Source: Isoetes taiwanensis
Taxonomy: Eukaryota; Streptophyta; Lycopodiopsida; Isoetales; Isoetaceae
Length of the DNA stretch: 64,000 bases
Assembly: GCA_021234155.1 (NCBI GenBank)
Contig: JAJEKV010000251.1
Location: 434,001-498,000 of the forward strand
Reading direction: 5' to 3'
The first letter of the stretch is position 1; every line of letters begins with the position of its first letter. Positions 45,074 to 56,437 of the stretch are shown here, in pieces. Under the pieces are notes generated by a model. That model was not told the DNA's origin and did not search any database. It was given only the letters and a program-made list of their open reading frames with translations. The translations under genes were made by a program, and so were the position numbers.

Positions 45074-45077
45074 AGGG

Positions 45078-47254
45078 ATGTCGCTCGAAGCTCAGACGGC
45101 CGCTCTGGCGGCTGCTGGAAACCGACCAGGGAGAGATCCAGGTACTCACGATGGTGGCCCAGGGCCCCTGATTTATGCTGCCACTGTGGGATCAGGCTGG
45201 ACAACAGCCAACCGACAGGTTTCAGGGGCCTTCAAATCGCCCCCAATCGCTGGGACTTCCAACAAATCGGATCCAAATATTGGGGCTTTTGCCCTGCACA
45301 AGGTAAATCAGCTCCCCTGCTTGTCTGATAAGAATCTAGGTCCAATATTAGCCGCCCCAGCTTCGCAAAGTACAGACCACTCCCCAAATAGAGCAAATGG
45401 CAATGTAGGTGAAGCGATATTAGGGGAAGATCAGGCTTCCAAGGCAAGTGTGAGGGCTATCGGAGCTATTCGAACTGTAGTATTAGGGGCAAGGGCAGGG
45501 GCAGGAGATAGTGCTTATGAGCAGAAAAAACTTACAGAGTCTAGCAGGCCAGATGTATCCATGGTTGGTTCACCTATGGAAGTAGTAGAAACCGAAGTAA
45601 ATGAAAAAGAAATGGAAGCAATTAAAAAACTAGCAGAGAAGAAGCACAAATCTGCAGTATTGGCTGAAGCGATAATGGAAGAGAAACGAAGGGCTGAGAG
45701 CATTACAAAGGGGGGATATTTCATCAAAGCAAAGAGGCTGAAAAACTGTCTCCACAAACCACCGAGGCTACAAAAACTGCATCCGAAAAAGGGCATAACA
45801 ATAGTGCAAATCCAGACTTAGTTAGTGGCGGTGCAAGGAGTAATGCAAAGGAGGCTTGGAAAAACAACGACACTATAGCAAGAGTTAACAAGCCTAGATT
45901 CTCAGAGTGGATAAAGAACAATGTGCCAACAGATATAGCCAGGAGTTTGAGAGTAAATGCAGCACTTAAAACAGTAGAAGCAGGTTTTACCCAAGATCTG
46001 CGCAAATTAAATAAAGTTCAACTGGAAAAAAATGGATTTGAAAATGGCGGAAATATGGAAGTAGACGAGGAGTCTAACTTTCCGATAGCAGAGATAGATC
46101 ATGGTATACATGTAAAAGTGGTGGAGAACTTGGTATCACGTTCTGTCATAGGATTCTTTACAGGAGGTTTCTTGGACTTTCGAAAACTTGAATTCTGGCT
46201 GTCAACACACTTGAAAAGGCTAGGTTTGCCTCAACATGAATCTCTGAAGGCACTGGGTGGTAACTTCTTCCTCATCTTATTCCATAGTGAAGACGCAGTA
46301 GATAAGATGGCGGCTCGCGCTGCGGACACTTTTATGGGGGAATACATCCTTTACCAATACTATTCTCCCGGCTTTTCCCCGCATCAACTGTCAGCAATCA
46401 AAATCCCATGCTGGTTGGAGATTGAACACCTACCTCCAGACATGTTGATACCTGAGTTTTTAAAGATCATTGCTAACACAATAGGCGCCTATATCTCACA
46501 CTCCATAGCCAGAGGGCCAAGGATTTGTGTAGCCATTCCAGCAAAGGCGTGCATACCCAAAGGGGTGATAGTCAAGAGTGGCAACTGCTCTTTCAAATTT
46601 CCCTTGAAATTGACCAACAAATGGGAAATATACAGAATGTTTCCAGATCTAAAAATTGAAGGGCTGGAAGAGAACCCTCAGGCAGGATCAAAAGAAGAAA
46701 CGAGTCCGCAACATCAAGGACAGAGCGATAATCCCAAAGATCCCCCCACAAGTGTTGGGGTCCCAATGAGCAGCCCCATTGCTTTTGCAACAGTCACCCC
46801 AAGTGCTCCAAGCTGAGAAGTAGAAGCTCCTAACACTAGCGACATGGCATCTCCAACCATGAGACCTACACCGGAGACTATCATCTCTACAACAGGTGAA
46901 GGTTTGTCCAAACAGATGATCAAACCTGGGGCCAGGCAAAAAGAGAGAACCAGAAACATTGCCCGAAAGAATGGAGGGCCTCGTCCAAAGTCCCCTCCTC
47001 AAATGTCTCTCAGCACCCATATTGTCTCTGAGGTAAACAATCCTTTCTCCCAATACATTAAAGAAGTAATGATTTTAGAGGAGGCATCGCCAGAAAAGGT
47101 AAAAGGAAAGCGAGGAGAAGTTGCAGTATGTGCAGAGTTGGCTGCTATAGAGAGTGCTCTCCCATCACACAAAACATTGTGGGCAAACCTCCCAATGGAA
47201 GAGGAGTTTGTGGTGGACGAAGATCCTCCCAGTCTAACAGGAAAAAAAAAATAA
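45078..47254 (+). pseudogene. LINE ORF1 (DUF4283-type RNA-binding protein)
   Basis: The RNA-binding ORF of a plant L1, which coats the LINE RNA. The start is the ATG at 45,078 (MSLEAQTAAL). An upstream open frame belongs to the host flank. The first part, to about 45,710, is in one frame; from about 45,725 the protein continues in another (QSKEAEKLSPQTTEATK), so one indel lies between, possibly in the six-G run at 45,710-45,715. The DUF4283-like core spans about 46,090-46,610 (WLSTHLKRLGLP, then PCWLEIEHLPPDML). A single in-frame TGA at 46,814-46,816 precedes the basic C-terminal part ending at 47,254. No CCHC knuckle was found. The next ORF starts 72 bp downstream. Confidence 0.82.
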
Positions 47255-47326
47255 AAAGAAAGAAGTAATAGACACAGATGGGATGGGAAACATGAAAAGG
47301 AAGAAAGGGTCTCCAAACATCTCCCT

Positions 47327-50300
47327 ATGAATTACAAGATCCTCAGCTGGAATATTAGGGGAGTCAAATCCTCGAAATACAAGAAAAACAGATTATCAAA
47401 CGCAATCAAGGAGATAAATCCAGACGTGATATGCTTGCAGGAGCATAAGTGTAAACAGGGGGAGATACATGAATTGTTCAATACAATAGGTAAAGAATAC
47501 GTGGGCATTGCTGCAGTAAAAGATACCTCTAGTGCAGGTACTCTGATCGCCTGGAAAAAAGACGTAAAAGTATGTGATTCACAGGTAGACAGATTTGGTA
47601 GGTGGGCAATAATTATATGGCAACATGAAGGTAGAATATGGGGTTTGGTGAATATTTATGCCCATAACAACCCTAGAGGCAGAGGTGCCTTATGGGCTAC
47701 TCTCAGACATAGACTGAAAGGCTTTGGAAGTCAGGTAGCTTGGCTTATGGCAGGGGATTTCAATATGGTGGAGGCTGCCGAGGATAGACAAGGGGTGTCC
47801 TCGGAAATTGTGCATGGGTTTGAGAAACTTCAGTGGTGTAAATTGTTAGAGGACATGGGCTTTATGGAGGTGGATGGAGATAAGGAATTTACATGGTGCA
47901 ATGGATGGCTGGGAATAGGGAGGACGTATGCAAGGCACGATAGATGCTATATGAATGACGTGGCTGTCTCCATCCTTCCAAACCTCCAAAGGTCCAATCA
48001 ATTAAAGAATACTATCTCCGATCACAACCCACAAGTGATATCTACTAAGAAGTGTCAGTTTAGTACTTCTAAAACAGTATTCAAATTAAATACTAGATAT
48101 TTGAAAGACCCAAATTTCGTGGAGGCCTGCAAAAGCATCTGGCAATTAGCTTTTAGAACGGGAACGGGTATGGAAACCATGATAACAGCTCTTTCAAATA
48201 TAAAAGATTATGCCAAAAGTTGGGGTAGAGCCAAAGTGCATAAGGAAAGGGAAGAACTGGATAACCTTTATGGTCAACTCCTTTCACTTAGAGCATTGGG
48301 CCCCAACGATGGGATGGAGGAAAAGAGGACAATAGAGCAGATAAAGACATTAGAAGAGGTCAAGATAGCTGAAAACAGATGTAAAGCAGGACTGACCTGG
48401 CTAAAAGAAGCTGACAAATGCACAAAGTTCTTCTTTAAGACAGCTAAAGAAAAAAAGAGATCGTCCACACTATCTTCCATCACGCAAAATGATGGCTCAA
48501 TTCTCAAATCTCCCGGAGATCTCAAAAGGTATTTATATAACCATTTCCATGGTTTCTTTGGAGAACACAATTTACCATTTCAAGAGACTTTCGAAGAGCT
48601 GGTAGTTTCAAAAGTCTCACCCATAATAAGCGCTAGTCAGCAAGATATACTAAGTCTTCCCCTCTCAATTGAAGACCTGCAAAAGGCCACCTTTTTACTG
48701 GCTAAAAATAAATGTCCAGGTATGGATGGAATTCCTATAGAATTCTACCAATGCAATTGGGAATGGATCAAGGATGATGTCTTCTCTACATATACAGACT
48801 GTATGCAAGCTGAGAATCTAAACCCAAGGTTGAACACAAGATGTATCTCCTTGGTTCCCAAGAGTAAGGAGCCAAGCACAATTAATGACTGGAGGCCCAT
48901 CACACTTCTATCAGCTTTCTATAAAATCATAGCTAAGGCTATGGCAGAGAAGATTAAGCCAATTCTTGCTGAAGGCATCTCACAAGCCCAATCTGGCTTC
49001 CTACCGGGTAGGAGCATCCTTAGCAACGTCGCAGCAGCATTTGAAGGTTTGCACTGGGCCAAAAAAACAAGACAAAAGGTGGCCTATCTAAAGCTAGACT
49101 TTACCAAAGCTTATGACAGTATCAGATGGAGTTTTCTGCATAAAATGATGCTCAAACTGGGTTGTGGAAATATTTTTACAGAAGGGGTCATGAAACTTTT
49201 GCGATCTGCTCGAGCTTCAGTCCTATTCCAAGGTGAACCCTCTCCAATATTTGACATGAAGAGGGGCATCAGGCAAGGATGCCCCCTAGCCCCATTTCTC
49301 TTTAATATTACGGCAGAAGCACTTTCACAGATATTCATGAAAGCCTCAGCAGACGGTATGATTCAGGGACTAGAAATGTTGGATGGCTCTTATCAAATAT
49401 GTAACCAGTACGCAGATGACACATTCCTATTCTTAGAGGCAGAAGAAGATAACCTGTCAAATGCAGGTAAATTACTAGCCTAGCTTCAGGATGTCTCATA
49501 AATTGGAAAAAAAGCTCAGTACAGTGGCCACTGGTAGACCCGCATCCCACATGCTTGACAATCATACCATGGAAAATAATTCCAGAGGGAGAGCATTCCA
49601 ACCTGTTAGGTATTCCCGTGGGCATTAACATCGCTAACGCACAAATATGGGATGAAATTCTCCTAGGCCTCCAGAAACACTTAAATTGGTGGAAGGTGGC
49701 AAAGCTATCACTTGCAGGACGGATTAATGTGGCGAAACATGTGTTAAGCAATACTCATGTCTACACGTCATCAATTCTACTAGCCCCAAAGAGAAGGCAC
49801 AAGAATGAGAAGGGTTAATTCGCAACTTTGTCTGGGGAGGGAATGAAGAAGGGGCAGTGGTCAAAATCGCTTGGTGGAAGTGCAAGAGAGATAAGACAGA
49901 GGGAGGAATTGGAATGGTCGACATATCATTACAGAGCAAGGTACTAATAGCCAAATTCATATGGATGATCTTACAGAAGGAGGTGAAGTCCCCAGGTATG
50001 CACCTCATCAACCAGGCTCTATTAACTTCATGTAAGCATAATAAGCCCTCCGTCAAAGTCGCACTTCCATGATCACTCTTTTTTTATCTTAAGCCATGTA
50101 GAGAAGCCTCTCCATTCCTGAAGGGATTAATCTCGGCTTGGCAAGTCATAAAAAAACTATTTACGCTTGATATCAACAAATTCGAAGCAGAGACCTCCCC
50201 CCCATGGTGGGTACCAGTGGTACTGCACAACAAACAAGGCCCCTTAGGTATGGTGGCTGATGCAAGGATCGTAAAGAGATGGAAAAATTGTGGAATAGAT

Positions 50301-50443
50301 TCTTGTGCTCAGTGGTACAAGGGAGAGCATCTAGCCAGCTGGACAGAATTTCAGGTATGTTTTGCCTTAAAGGACGCAGACAAAGCAATATGGGCATGTG
50401 TGGCTACAGTACTCCCAAACAGTATAACTAGAGGAGAGCATAA
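47327..50443 (+). pseudogene. LINE ORF2, 5' part: endonuclease and RT
   Basis: ATG at 47,327 opens a 718-codon frame. Residues 1 to about 235 are an APE-type endonuclease that nicks target DNA: SWNIRG near 8, CLQEHKC near 35, MAGDFNMV near 140, and Ser231-Asp232-His233. The RT domain begins near residue 505 (LVPKSKEP, DWRPITLLSAFYKI) and includes QSGFLPGRS, KLDFTKAYDSI, RQGCPLAPFLF and the catalytic Tyr695-Ala-Asp-Asp698. A stop at 49,481-49,483 follows, and the rest (GRINVAKHVL near 49,725; FVWGGNEEGA near 49,830) is spread over three frames. The frame reaching the Copia insertion reads NSITRGEHN and continues after it at 55,644. Confidence 0.9.
50439..50443 (+). repeat. Copia target-site duplication, left
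   Basis: CATAA directly before the 5' LTR; the same five bases follow the 3' LTR at 55,639-55,643. Confidence 0.92.
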
Positions 50444-50791
50444 TGTTGGAATATAAATATGCTGACTAAGCATAATGTGCTGAAACAGCAGTGGTTCAGC
50501 ACTTAGCACATAGGTGCTGAGAAGGTGCTGAAATGTACAGAAGGCAGTACTTTGTCAGCACTGAGCACCGACCCTAAATCAGTGCCGTAATTAATGGGCG
50601 GTGGTTAAACAGTAGACTACTATTCTTAGTCTCACCGGTTGTATATATTGATTGTACGTTATGTACTATGCAATGCTCAGAAGTAGAGATTGTATTTCCT
50701 ATTGCTTTTCTCAATAGATTTGTTCTTGTCTTCTATTCTATCTCTTGAGTCGATCTTGCGGGTTTGTGCTGGTTTTGCACTAGTTTTATCA
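50444..50791 (+). repeat. Copia 5' LTR (348 bp)
   Basis: Starts TGTTGGAATATAAATATGC and ends AGTTTTATCA directly before the primer site. The TGTTGGAATATAAATA start is common in plant Copia LTRs. Confidence 0.95.
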
Positions 50792-50802
50792 TGGTATCAG
50801 AC
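50792..50802 (+). promoter_or_regulatory. Copia primer-binding site
   Basis: TGGTATCAGAC immediately after the LTR matches the complement of the initiator Met tRNA end (TGGTATCAGAGC) with one change. Confidence 0.85.
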
Positions 50803-51114
50803 GCTTTCTTGAGGGAAGAATAGAGCAAGCTATTGGAGAAGCATCCAAATTGGATTGGCCATCGTTCTTGGCTGAGATTTGGTGGTGGAAAATCTCATTT
50901 GTAGCATTGGAGAAGATTCTTGCTTTTTGGCCTGGAGGAAGTGTTTTGGAAGAGAGTTTCGGATTTTCCAGCAAGTTCTGGTGTGAGATTCGAGTTTTCC
51001 AAGACTTTTTTTGGCGACAAAAATTCAAGATTCAACTTTTCTGGTGGGTGCATTGTTTGGTGACGAATTTGTTTTTTCAACCATCTTTTTGGCTGCTGAA
51101 AACAGGAGAAATTC
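50803..51114 (+). other. Copia leader before gag
   Basis: Untranslated leader of about 310 bp between the primer site and the gag ATG at 51,115. It holds overlapping minor frames on both strands but nothing recognisable. Confidence 0.7.
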
Positions 51115-52062
51115 ATGGATCCATTCAAGTTCTCACAGAATGCAAAGCTCACTAATAATAATTACCATGCTTGGAAGAAGTTCATGGTGAATTATTTGAT
51201 ATTTAGTGACATGGGAGCGGTGTTTGATAAAGATTTTATCAGCACTAAGTCAGTAGATGCTGGCAGGATAAACCAGAAAGCTTGTGCTCTTGTCAAAATG
51301 TTGGCTGAAGAGACAATTGGTCATGAAATCAACCATTTTACTGAGTTTAAGGAGATGTGGTCTCTTTTGGAGAAGTCTCTTGATAGCAAGGGTATGGCTA
51401 CCCAAATGCTGATCCAGAACAAAATGAGACATGCCCAACTAGGTGACTTCAAATCTGTCACAGCATACCTTACTCAGATGAAGCAATGACGCTTGGATTA
51501 CATGGCTGCTGGTGGAGTGCTGTCTGAAAAACAGCTGATTCAAGATATCTTGGTTGGTCTTCCTCCTTCGTATGATATTATCTCTTCGAAGATTAGGTAC
51601 AAGAAGAAGATTGATATAGCCAAAGTAACCATTTTACTGCAACAAGAGGAGTTGGTGCAGAAGCAAAGGGATGGGAGAGTGGACCATGCTAATTTTGTGT
51701 CTACTTCTCGGGCTGACACCAAGAAGAAGTTTGCTGATAGTAAAGACTCTAGGAAGTCAGAAAATGTGAAGTCTGAAGGTAAGAAATCCAAGGAGTTCAA
51801 GTGCTGGAATTGTGGTGAAAAGGGTCACTACCGTTCGAATTGTAAGAAGGAGAAGAAAAGCTCAAAGGATAGTGACACGAGAAGCACAGCAGTCAACTCT
51901 AAGGGAGAGACAAGTGCTGTTGCGTGTGCCACTTTTGATGCTGAATATCTGAATCTTCTAAAGCCGGCCAAAGCACCTTACGTAAGGACCGGATTTTGGA
52001 CTCGTGGAGCCACGGTTCATCTTACTGGAGATTCAGATGTGTTTTCTGAACTTGAACCTTGA
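51115..52062 (+). pseudogene. Copia gag and protease start, one stop codon
   Basis: ATG at 51,115 (MDPFKFSQNAKLTNNNYHAW) opens a UBN2-type capsid. The frame is interrupted by one TGA at 51,487-51,489 and then continues in the same frame to 52,062. A CCHC zinc knuckle (CWNCGEKGHYRSNC) lies near 51,802-51,843. Protease sequence begins near 51,993, but the active site expected as DSGAT reads TRGATVHLTG, so the catalytic aspartate is lost. Gag would form the virus-like particle; this copy would give only a truncated capsid. Confidence 0.88.
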
Positions 52063-53512
52063 TCTGGAGGTGATGTGAAGATGGGTGATGGATATTCTCT
52101 TCTTATCACAGGAAAGGGAATTGTAGCTTTTCAATTGCATGGACGTGATGTAGTTAGTAAGGTGAGGAATGTCATGTTTGCTCCGGATTACTGATCTAAT
52201 ATCATGTCCGCTGCTGAATTTGATAAAGCAGCCATTACATTGTTCCGAAATGGAAAAGCCTATCTGGCCGGGCAGAAATCCACTTGAAGGAATTGACTTG
52301 AAAAGTCTGCAGTTCATGGCACATTGGACGCTGCAGAATGGCTTGTATGTCTTTGATGGTTCAGTTCATAAGACTGAACATGGTCTTGTATGTGCTGACT
52401 TGACTGATGAGCATCTGTGGCATGCTCATTTTGGTCATGTTGGAGGCACCTGTGTACATGCTTTGTACAAGAACAAGATGGTTACGGTATATTCCCTCTC
52501 AAATGTGTCAAGCTTTGAGTGTCTTTGCTCGGAAAGCAACCTCAATGACCTTTTTCCAAAGAGGCTATTCATCGAGCAACTCAACCTCTTGAGCTGCTGA
52601 TTACGATTTGTGCTATATGCCCACGATGTTTCGCTAGGTGGAAAGAGGTATTTCTTGACCGATTGATGATTTCAATGGGGTACACTTGGGTGTATACTTT
52701 GCACCGCAAATCGGAGGTGCTTGGCAAGTTCAAGGCCTTCAAAGCAGCAGTCGAAAAGCAGACAGGGTTAGTAATAAAAAAGTTGAGAAGTGACAATGGA
52801 GGTGGAAGAAGGTTTTGAAAGACAGTTAGTTATTCCTTATGCTCATCCATAAAATGGCGTAGGGAGGAATAGATCTTTGCTTGATTTGGCAAGATCTATG
52901 ATGAGTCACAAGTAACTGCCTGAATCTTTTTGGGGAGAGGCAAGAGGACAAAGCAAAGATATTTGGCAAATAGGTCACCTCTAAGGCAGTCCAAGATGTG
53001 ACTCCTTATGAAGCATTTTGGAGGAGGGTGTTTGGATGCTTGGTTTATGCTTCCATACCTGCTGAAAAGCTGAAAACGTATGAGAATTTGCATGACAGGG
53101 CTGTCAAAGCCATCTTCATTGGGTATCCAGAAAATCAGAAAGGTTACAAGTTGTATGATCCTTCCAACAAGCAGGTTATTGTAAGGTGTCGGTTCGGGGT
53201 TCGTTGAAGATCGCGGTATGATGGCATGTCTTCCGGTGATTCTCCCGCACTTCACAATGACAAAGAACTTGGATGTTGGAGATCCGATAAGTGTTCTTGG
53301 TAGACCTTTCTCTCCCTCTCTAGTGGTTTCTCCGGTGAACTCACATTTGCCCGGAAGTAGTGGCACCGGGATGATCCCAATCCCACTGCCCCTATGGTCC
53401 ATGAGCAGGTTGGTTCCTTTCGTGGGGAGTCCAAAGACACATGAAGGTGAATCAGAGCACCTGATCCAAAGACCGTTACAGCACCTATTGTAGCACCTCG
53501 CTATACCTCCCA
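52063..53512 (+). pseudogene. Copia pre-integrase and integrase, degraded
   Basis: The frame at 52,169-52,600 reads the GAG-pre-integrase domain (HLWHAHFGHVGG near 52,416). The integrase core at 52,600-52,990 is broken by stops and shifts, leaving fragments such as TPYEAFWRRVFGCLVYASIP near 52,998 and FIGYPENQKGYKLYDP near 53,116, which normally follow the catalytic core. No complete DDE triad is readable. Confidence 0.8.
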
Positions 53513-55249
53513 TTGTTGAACCTAGGAGATCAAGACGCCTCAAGGAGAAACAAATTGTTGCGAGAACCGGTTCAATTTTTGTTGTATTTTGTTGTTGAAC
53601 CTAGGAGATCAGCACGTCCGATGGAGAAACAGGAGAAGTCTAATGGATCATGTAACCTTGCCTTAATGGCAAAGGTCCAGGATCATGTTGATCTACAAAC
53701 CTTTCATGAAGCAGCTAGTGATCTGCAGTGGCAGCATGCAATGGAAGAAGAATACTCTCAATTGCTGAAGCAAGGCACATGGGAATTGGTTGAACTCCCA
53801 GCTGATAAGCACGTTATTGGCTGTAAGTGGGTGTTTAGAACCAAATTTCATGCTGATGGGATAGTTTCAAAGCACAAAGCTAGACTTGTAGCCAAGGGTT
53901 TAGCACAGAAAAAAGGCTTAGATTATGATGAAGTCTTTGCTCCCGTAGCCAGAATGTCCACTATTAGATCAGTTATAGCTCTTGCTGCAATGAAAGGTTG
54001 GCCAATGTTTCAAATGGACATTAAGTCTGCTTTTTTGAATGGTGATTTGGAGGAAGAGGTCTATATGACTCAACCTCCAGGATTTGTCGTTCAAGGGAAG
54101 GAGCAGCTGGTTTGTCATTTGAAGAAAAGCATTTATGGCTTGAAGCAGGCTCCAAGATGTTGGCATACAAAAATTCATGCTTTCTTTCTTGAGCAGGGGT
54201 TCAGCAGAAGTGCAGCAGACCCAAATCTTTATTACAAATCACATGAAGGCCGAATGTGCGTTGTGGTTTTGTATGTTGATGATTTGATCATCACAGGAGA
54301 TGCTGATGTGCTGATTTCTACATTGAAGTTGAAGTTATCTTCGTCCTTCGAGATGACTGACCTTGGCCTTATGCATTACTGTTTAGGTGTAGAAGTGTGG
54401 CAGCACTCAGATGGCATCTATCTTACTCAGCAGAAATATATCAAAGAAATATTACAGCAGTATCGTATGCAAGATTGCAAGGCTGTGGCAAGTCCTTTTG
54501 ATCCAGGCACACGGCTTGAGCTTGATTTCGATGGTGAGGAGTGTGATCCCACACTCTATCGAAGCTTGGTAGGGGCATTGATATATCTCTCACAGTCACT
54601 AGACTCGATATCTCTTTTTCTTGTGGGAGGCCGGCGATTCATGAGCAATCCCAGGCAGTCGCACTGGAAGGCTGCTAAAAGACTGCTGGCATATCTGAAG
54701 GGGACTTCACAGGAAGGTCTCTTTTATCAGAGGTCCTCTGATTTCCAGCTGAAAGTCTTTGTTGATGCAGATCATGCTAATTGTCATGATAGCAGGAGGT
54801 CCACAACAGGGATGGTCACGTTCATAGGGCCTAACGTGCTGACATGGTTGTCCAAAAGACAGTCTACAGTGTCAATCAGCACCACAGAGGCAGAATTCAA
54901 AGCACTCAGTGTTGGGATGCAGGAATTGTTGTGGTTTAAGCATTTGTGGACAGATCTGCAGGTACCTCCATCCTCGGCTGTTATATTGTGTGACAACACA
55001 AGTACCATCCATCTTGCCAAGGATGCTAAGTACCACCCAAAGACAAAACACCTTGACACCCACTTGTGTTTTGTCCGTGAGCAGATCCAAATGGGATCTT
55101 CTCAACTTGTTCATTGCTCCTCACAGGATCAGTTTGTTGATGGCTTTACCAAACCATTAGTTGGATCTAAGTTCGTCAATGTGAAGGAGAGCTTGGGCAT
55201 GAAGAAATTGCAGCTGAAGGGAGAGAAGGATTGCCTTAGTTTCAGCTGA
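53513..55249 (+). CDS. Copia reverse transcriptase-RNase H, intact frame
   Basis: A 578-codon open frame. RVT_2 begins near residue 70 (QWQHAMEEEYSQL) and includes CKWVFRTKF, DIKSAFLNGDL, KSIYGLKQAPRCW and the catalytic YVDD at residues 254-257 (54,272-54,283). RNase H shows VFVDADHANC, STTEAEFKAL and CDNTSTIHLAKD. The protein converts the element's RNA to DNA inside particles. It is normally translated as part of a Gag-Pol polyprotein, so the first methionine is not a true start. One RT block (SQSLDSISLFLVGGRRFM near residue 363) departs from the usual form, so activity is doubtful although the frame is unbroken. Confidence 0.92.
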   Translation: MLNLGDQDASRRNKLLREPVQFLLYFVVEPRRSARPMEKQEKSNGSCNLALMAKVQDHVDLQTFHEAASDLQWQHAMEEEYSQLLKQGTWELVELPADKHVIGCKWVFRTKFHADGIVSKHKARLVAKGLAQKKGLDYDEVFAPVARMSTIRSVIALAAMKGWPMFQMDIKSAFLNGDLEEEVYMTQPPGFVVQGKEQLVCHLKKSIYGLKQAPRCWHTKIHAFFLEQGFSRSAADPNLYYKSHEGRMCVVVLYVDDLIITGDADVLISTLKLKLSSSFEMTDLGLMHYCLGVEVWQHSDGIYLTQQKYIKEILQQYRMQDCKAVASPFDPGTRLELDFDGEECDPTLYRSLVGALIYLSQSLDSISLFLVGGRRFMSNPRQSHWKAAKRLLAYLKGTSQEGLFYQRSSDFQLKVFVDADHANCHDSRRSTTGMVTFIGPNVLTWLSKRQSTVSISTTEAEFKALSVGMQELLWFKHLWTDLQVPPSSAVILCDNTSTIHLAKDAKYHPKTKHLDTHLCFVREQIQMGSSQLVHCSSQDQFVDGFTKPLVGSKFVNVKESLGMKKLQLKGEKDCLSFS

Positions 55250-55276
55250 TTTTCTTCTGCTTAGTCAGCAACATTT

Positions 55277-55285
55277 AAGGGAGAG
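55277..55285 (+). promoter_or_regulatory. Copia polypurine tract
   Basis: AAGGGAGAG directly before the 3' LTR, the plus-strand primer. Confidence 0.8.
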
Positions 55286-55638
55286 TGTTGGAATATAAAT
55301 ATGCTGACTAAGCATAATGTGCTGAAACAACAGTGGTTCAGCACTTAGCACATAGGTGCTGAGAAGGTCTTTGAAATGTACGTATAAGGCAAAGACTTTG
55401 TCAAGATCGAAGCACCGACCCCTAAATCGGCCGTGAATTAATGGGCGGTGGTTAAATGGTAGACTACTATTCTTAGTCTCACCGGTTGTATATATTGATT
55501 GTATGTTATGTACTATGCAATGCTCAGAAGTAGAGATTGTATTTCCTATTGCTTTTTTCAATAGATTTGTTCTTGTCTTCTATTCTATCTCTTGAGTCGA
55601 TCTTGCGGGTTTGTGCTGGTTTTGCACTAGTTTTATCA
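55286..55638 (+). repeat. Copia 3' LTR (353 bp)
   Basis: Starts TGTTGGAATATAAATATGC, ends AGTTTTATCA and is followed by CATAA. Compared with the 5' LTR it has several indels around 55,365-55,435. Confidence 0.95.
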
Positions 55639-55643
55639 CATAA

Positions 55644-56268
55644 TCCATGGGTCTTGCACCCCGCGATTCAACCAAACAAGTTTGTGAAATCAAGTTACAG
55701 AAGCTTGAGGACCAAGGGGTTACTTCTAATATCGTCCAAATGGGAACTAATGATCACGGAGGAAAACATCTGGAGAAATGTATGGCAGAAGTTTTTGCCC
55801 CCACGGATAAATGCTCTCCTTTGGCAAGTGATACACAGGGTTCCAAGGGTCAATCAACTAGTCTCAAAATGGGACAATAACGTCAGTCCAGTATGCCCCA
55901 TGTGCGAGGCTGAATAGGAATTCATAGAACATTGCCTGGTGGAATGTGAGAAGCTGCAAGTAGTATGGGCATGGGGTCTGGAGAGCTTTGAATACCCGTT
56001 AGGTACCAAGGAACTGCTGTTGGGAATCCTTCCCACAAAGTGGTGCACCATGAAGAAGGTGGCCTTTCATATAGCTAGGGCCTGGACAATCTGGTCAATA
56101 TGGAAGAGGAGAAATGCCTTAGTCTTCGATGAGAATCAAGAGGACATAACACCAAATCAGCTTCTGCATATGGTGCTTGAAAGGCTGAAAAAATTCAGGC
56201 AAGTGTTTGAGAGTGAAGAAGAATTAAAGGTTGAAATATGGGGCACCTACCTAAACTTACACTAGGTC
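55644..56268 (+). pseudogene. LINE ORF2, 3' part: zinc-binding domain
   Basis: Continues the LINE ORF2 after the Copia insertion. The frame reads NPWVLHPAIQPNKF, then WQKFLPPRINALLWQVIHR, then CPMCEAE, an in-frame TAG at 55,915-55,917, and EFIEHCLVEC. The Cys/His ligands and the LWQVIHR core identify zf-RVT, thought to help bind the element RNA. The tail (AWTIWSIWKRRNALVFDEN) is typical of plant L1 ends, and the frame closes at about 56,265. The RT-zinc linker is recovered only when the Copia element is ignored. Confidence 0.88.
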
Positions 56269-56371
56269 GTACAAGAGAATAGTGCTAGAAGGAGCCAAAT
56301 AGCTATCCCCATCTCACATTTGGAGATGGGTGAACCCCTGCCATGTGGCTTTGTATCGTTCTCTTAAAGTA

Positions 56372-56390
56372 AATAAAGTTTATTGTTTAT

Positions 56391-56426
<36 letters not shown>
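56372..56426 (+). terminator. LINE poly(A) signal and tail
   Basis: AATAAA at 56,372-56,377 lies 19 bp before a run of 31 A residues at 56,396-56,426, marking the reverse-transcribed 3' end. Confidence 0.93.
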
Positions 56427-56429
<3 letters not shown>

Positions 56430-56437
56430 GTTCCTAG
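56427..56437 (+). repeat. LINE target-site duplication, right
   Basis: TCAGTTCCTAG, identical to 45,063-45,073. Confidence 0.9.

Larger units (their letters stand above)
50444..55638 (+). mobile_element. Ty1/Copia retrotransposon nested in the LINE
   Basis: Complete structure of 5195 bp with LTRs of 348 and 353 bp, a Met-tRNA primer site, gag, a degraded protease-integrase segment, a long intact RT-RNase H frame, a polypurine tract and a 5-bp CATAA target duplication. Integrase-before-RT order identifies Copia. It inserted in the same orientation into LINE ORF2. The two LTRs differ by substitutions and several small indels in the middle, so the insertion is not recent. Confidence 0.95.
45074..56426 (+). 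mobile_element. L1-like LINE retrotransposon with a nested Copia
   Basis: Flanked by an 11-bp target duplication and ending in a 31-nt poly(A) run (56,396-56,426) preceded by AATAAA at 56,372. It carries ORF1 (DUF4283-type nucleic-acid binding) and ORF2 (endonuclease, reverse transcriptase, zinc domain). Without the 5.2-kb Copia insertion it is about 6.15 kb, near full length for a plant L1. The 5' end lies only 4 bp before the ORF1 ATG, so the 5' UTR is missing or very short. Frameshifts and stops in both ORFs make it inactive. Confidence 0.92.

Noticed and set aside
47327-47400. LINE endonuclease as a host DNA-repair nuclease
   Set aside because: It is fused to reverse transcriptase and lies between a LINE ORF1 and poly(A) tail with target duplications.
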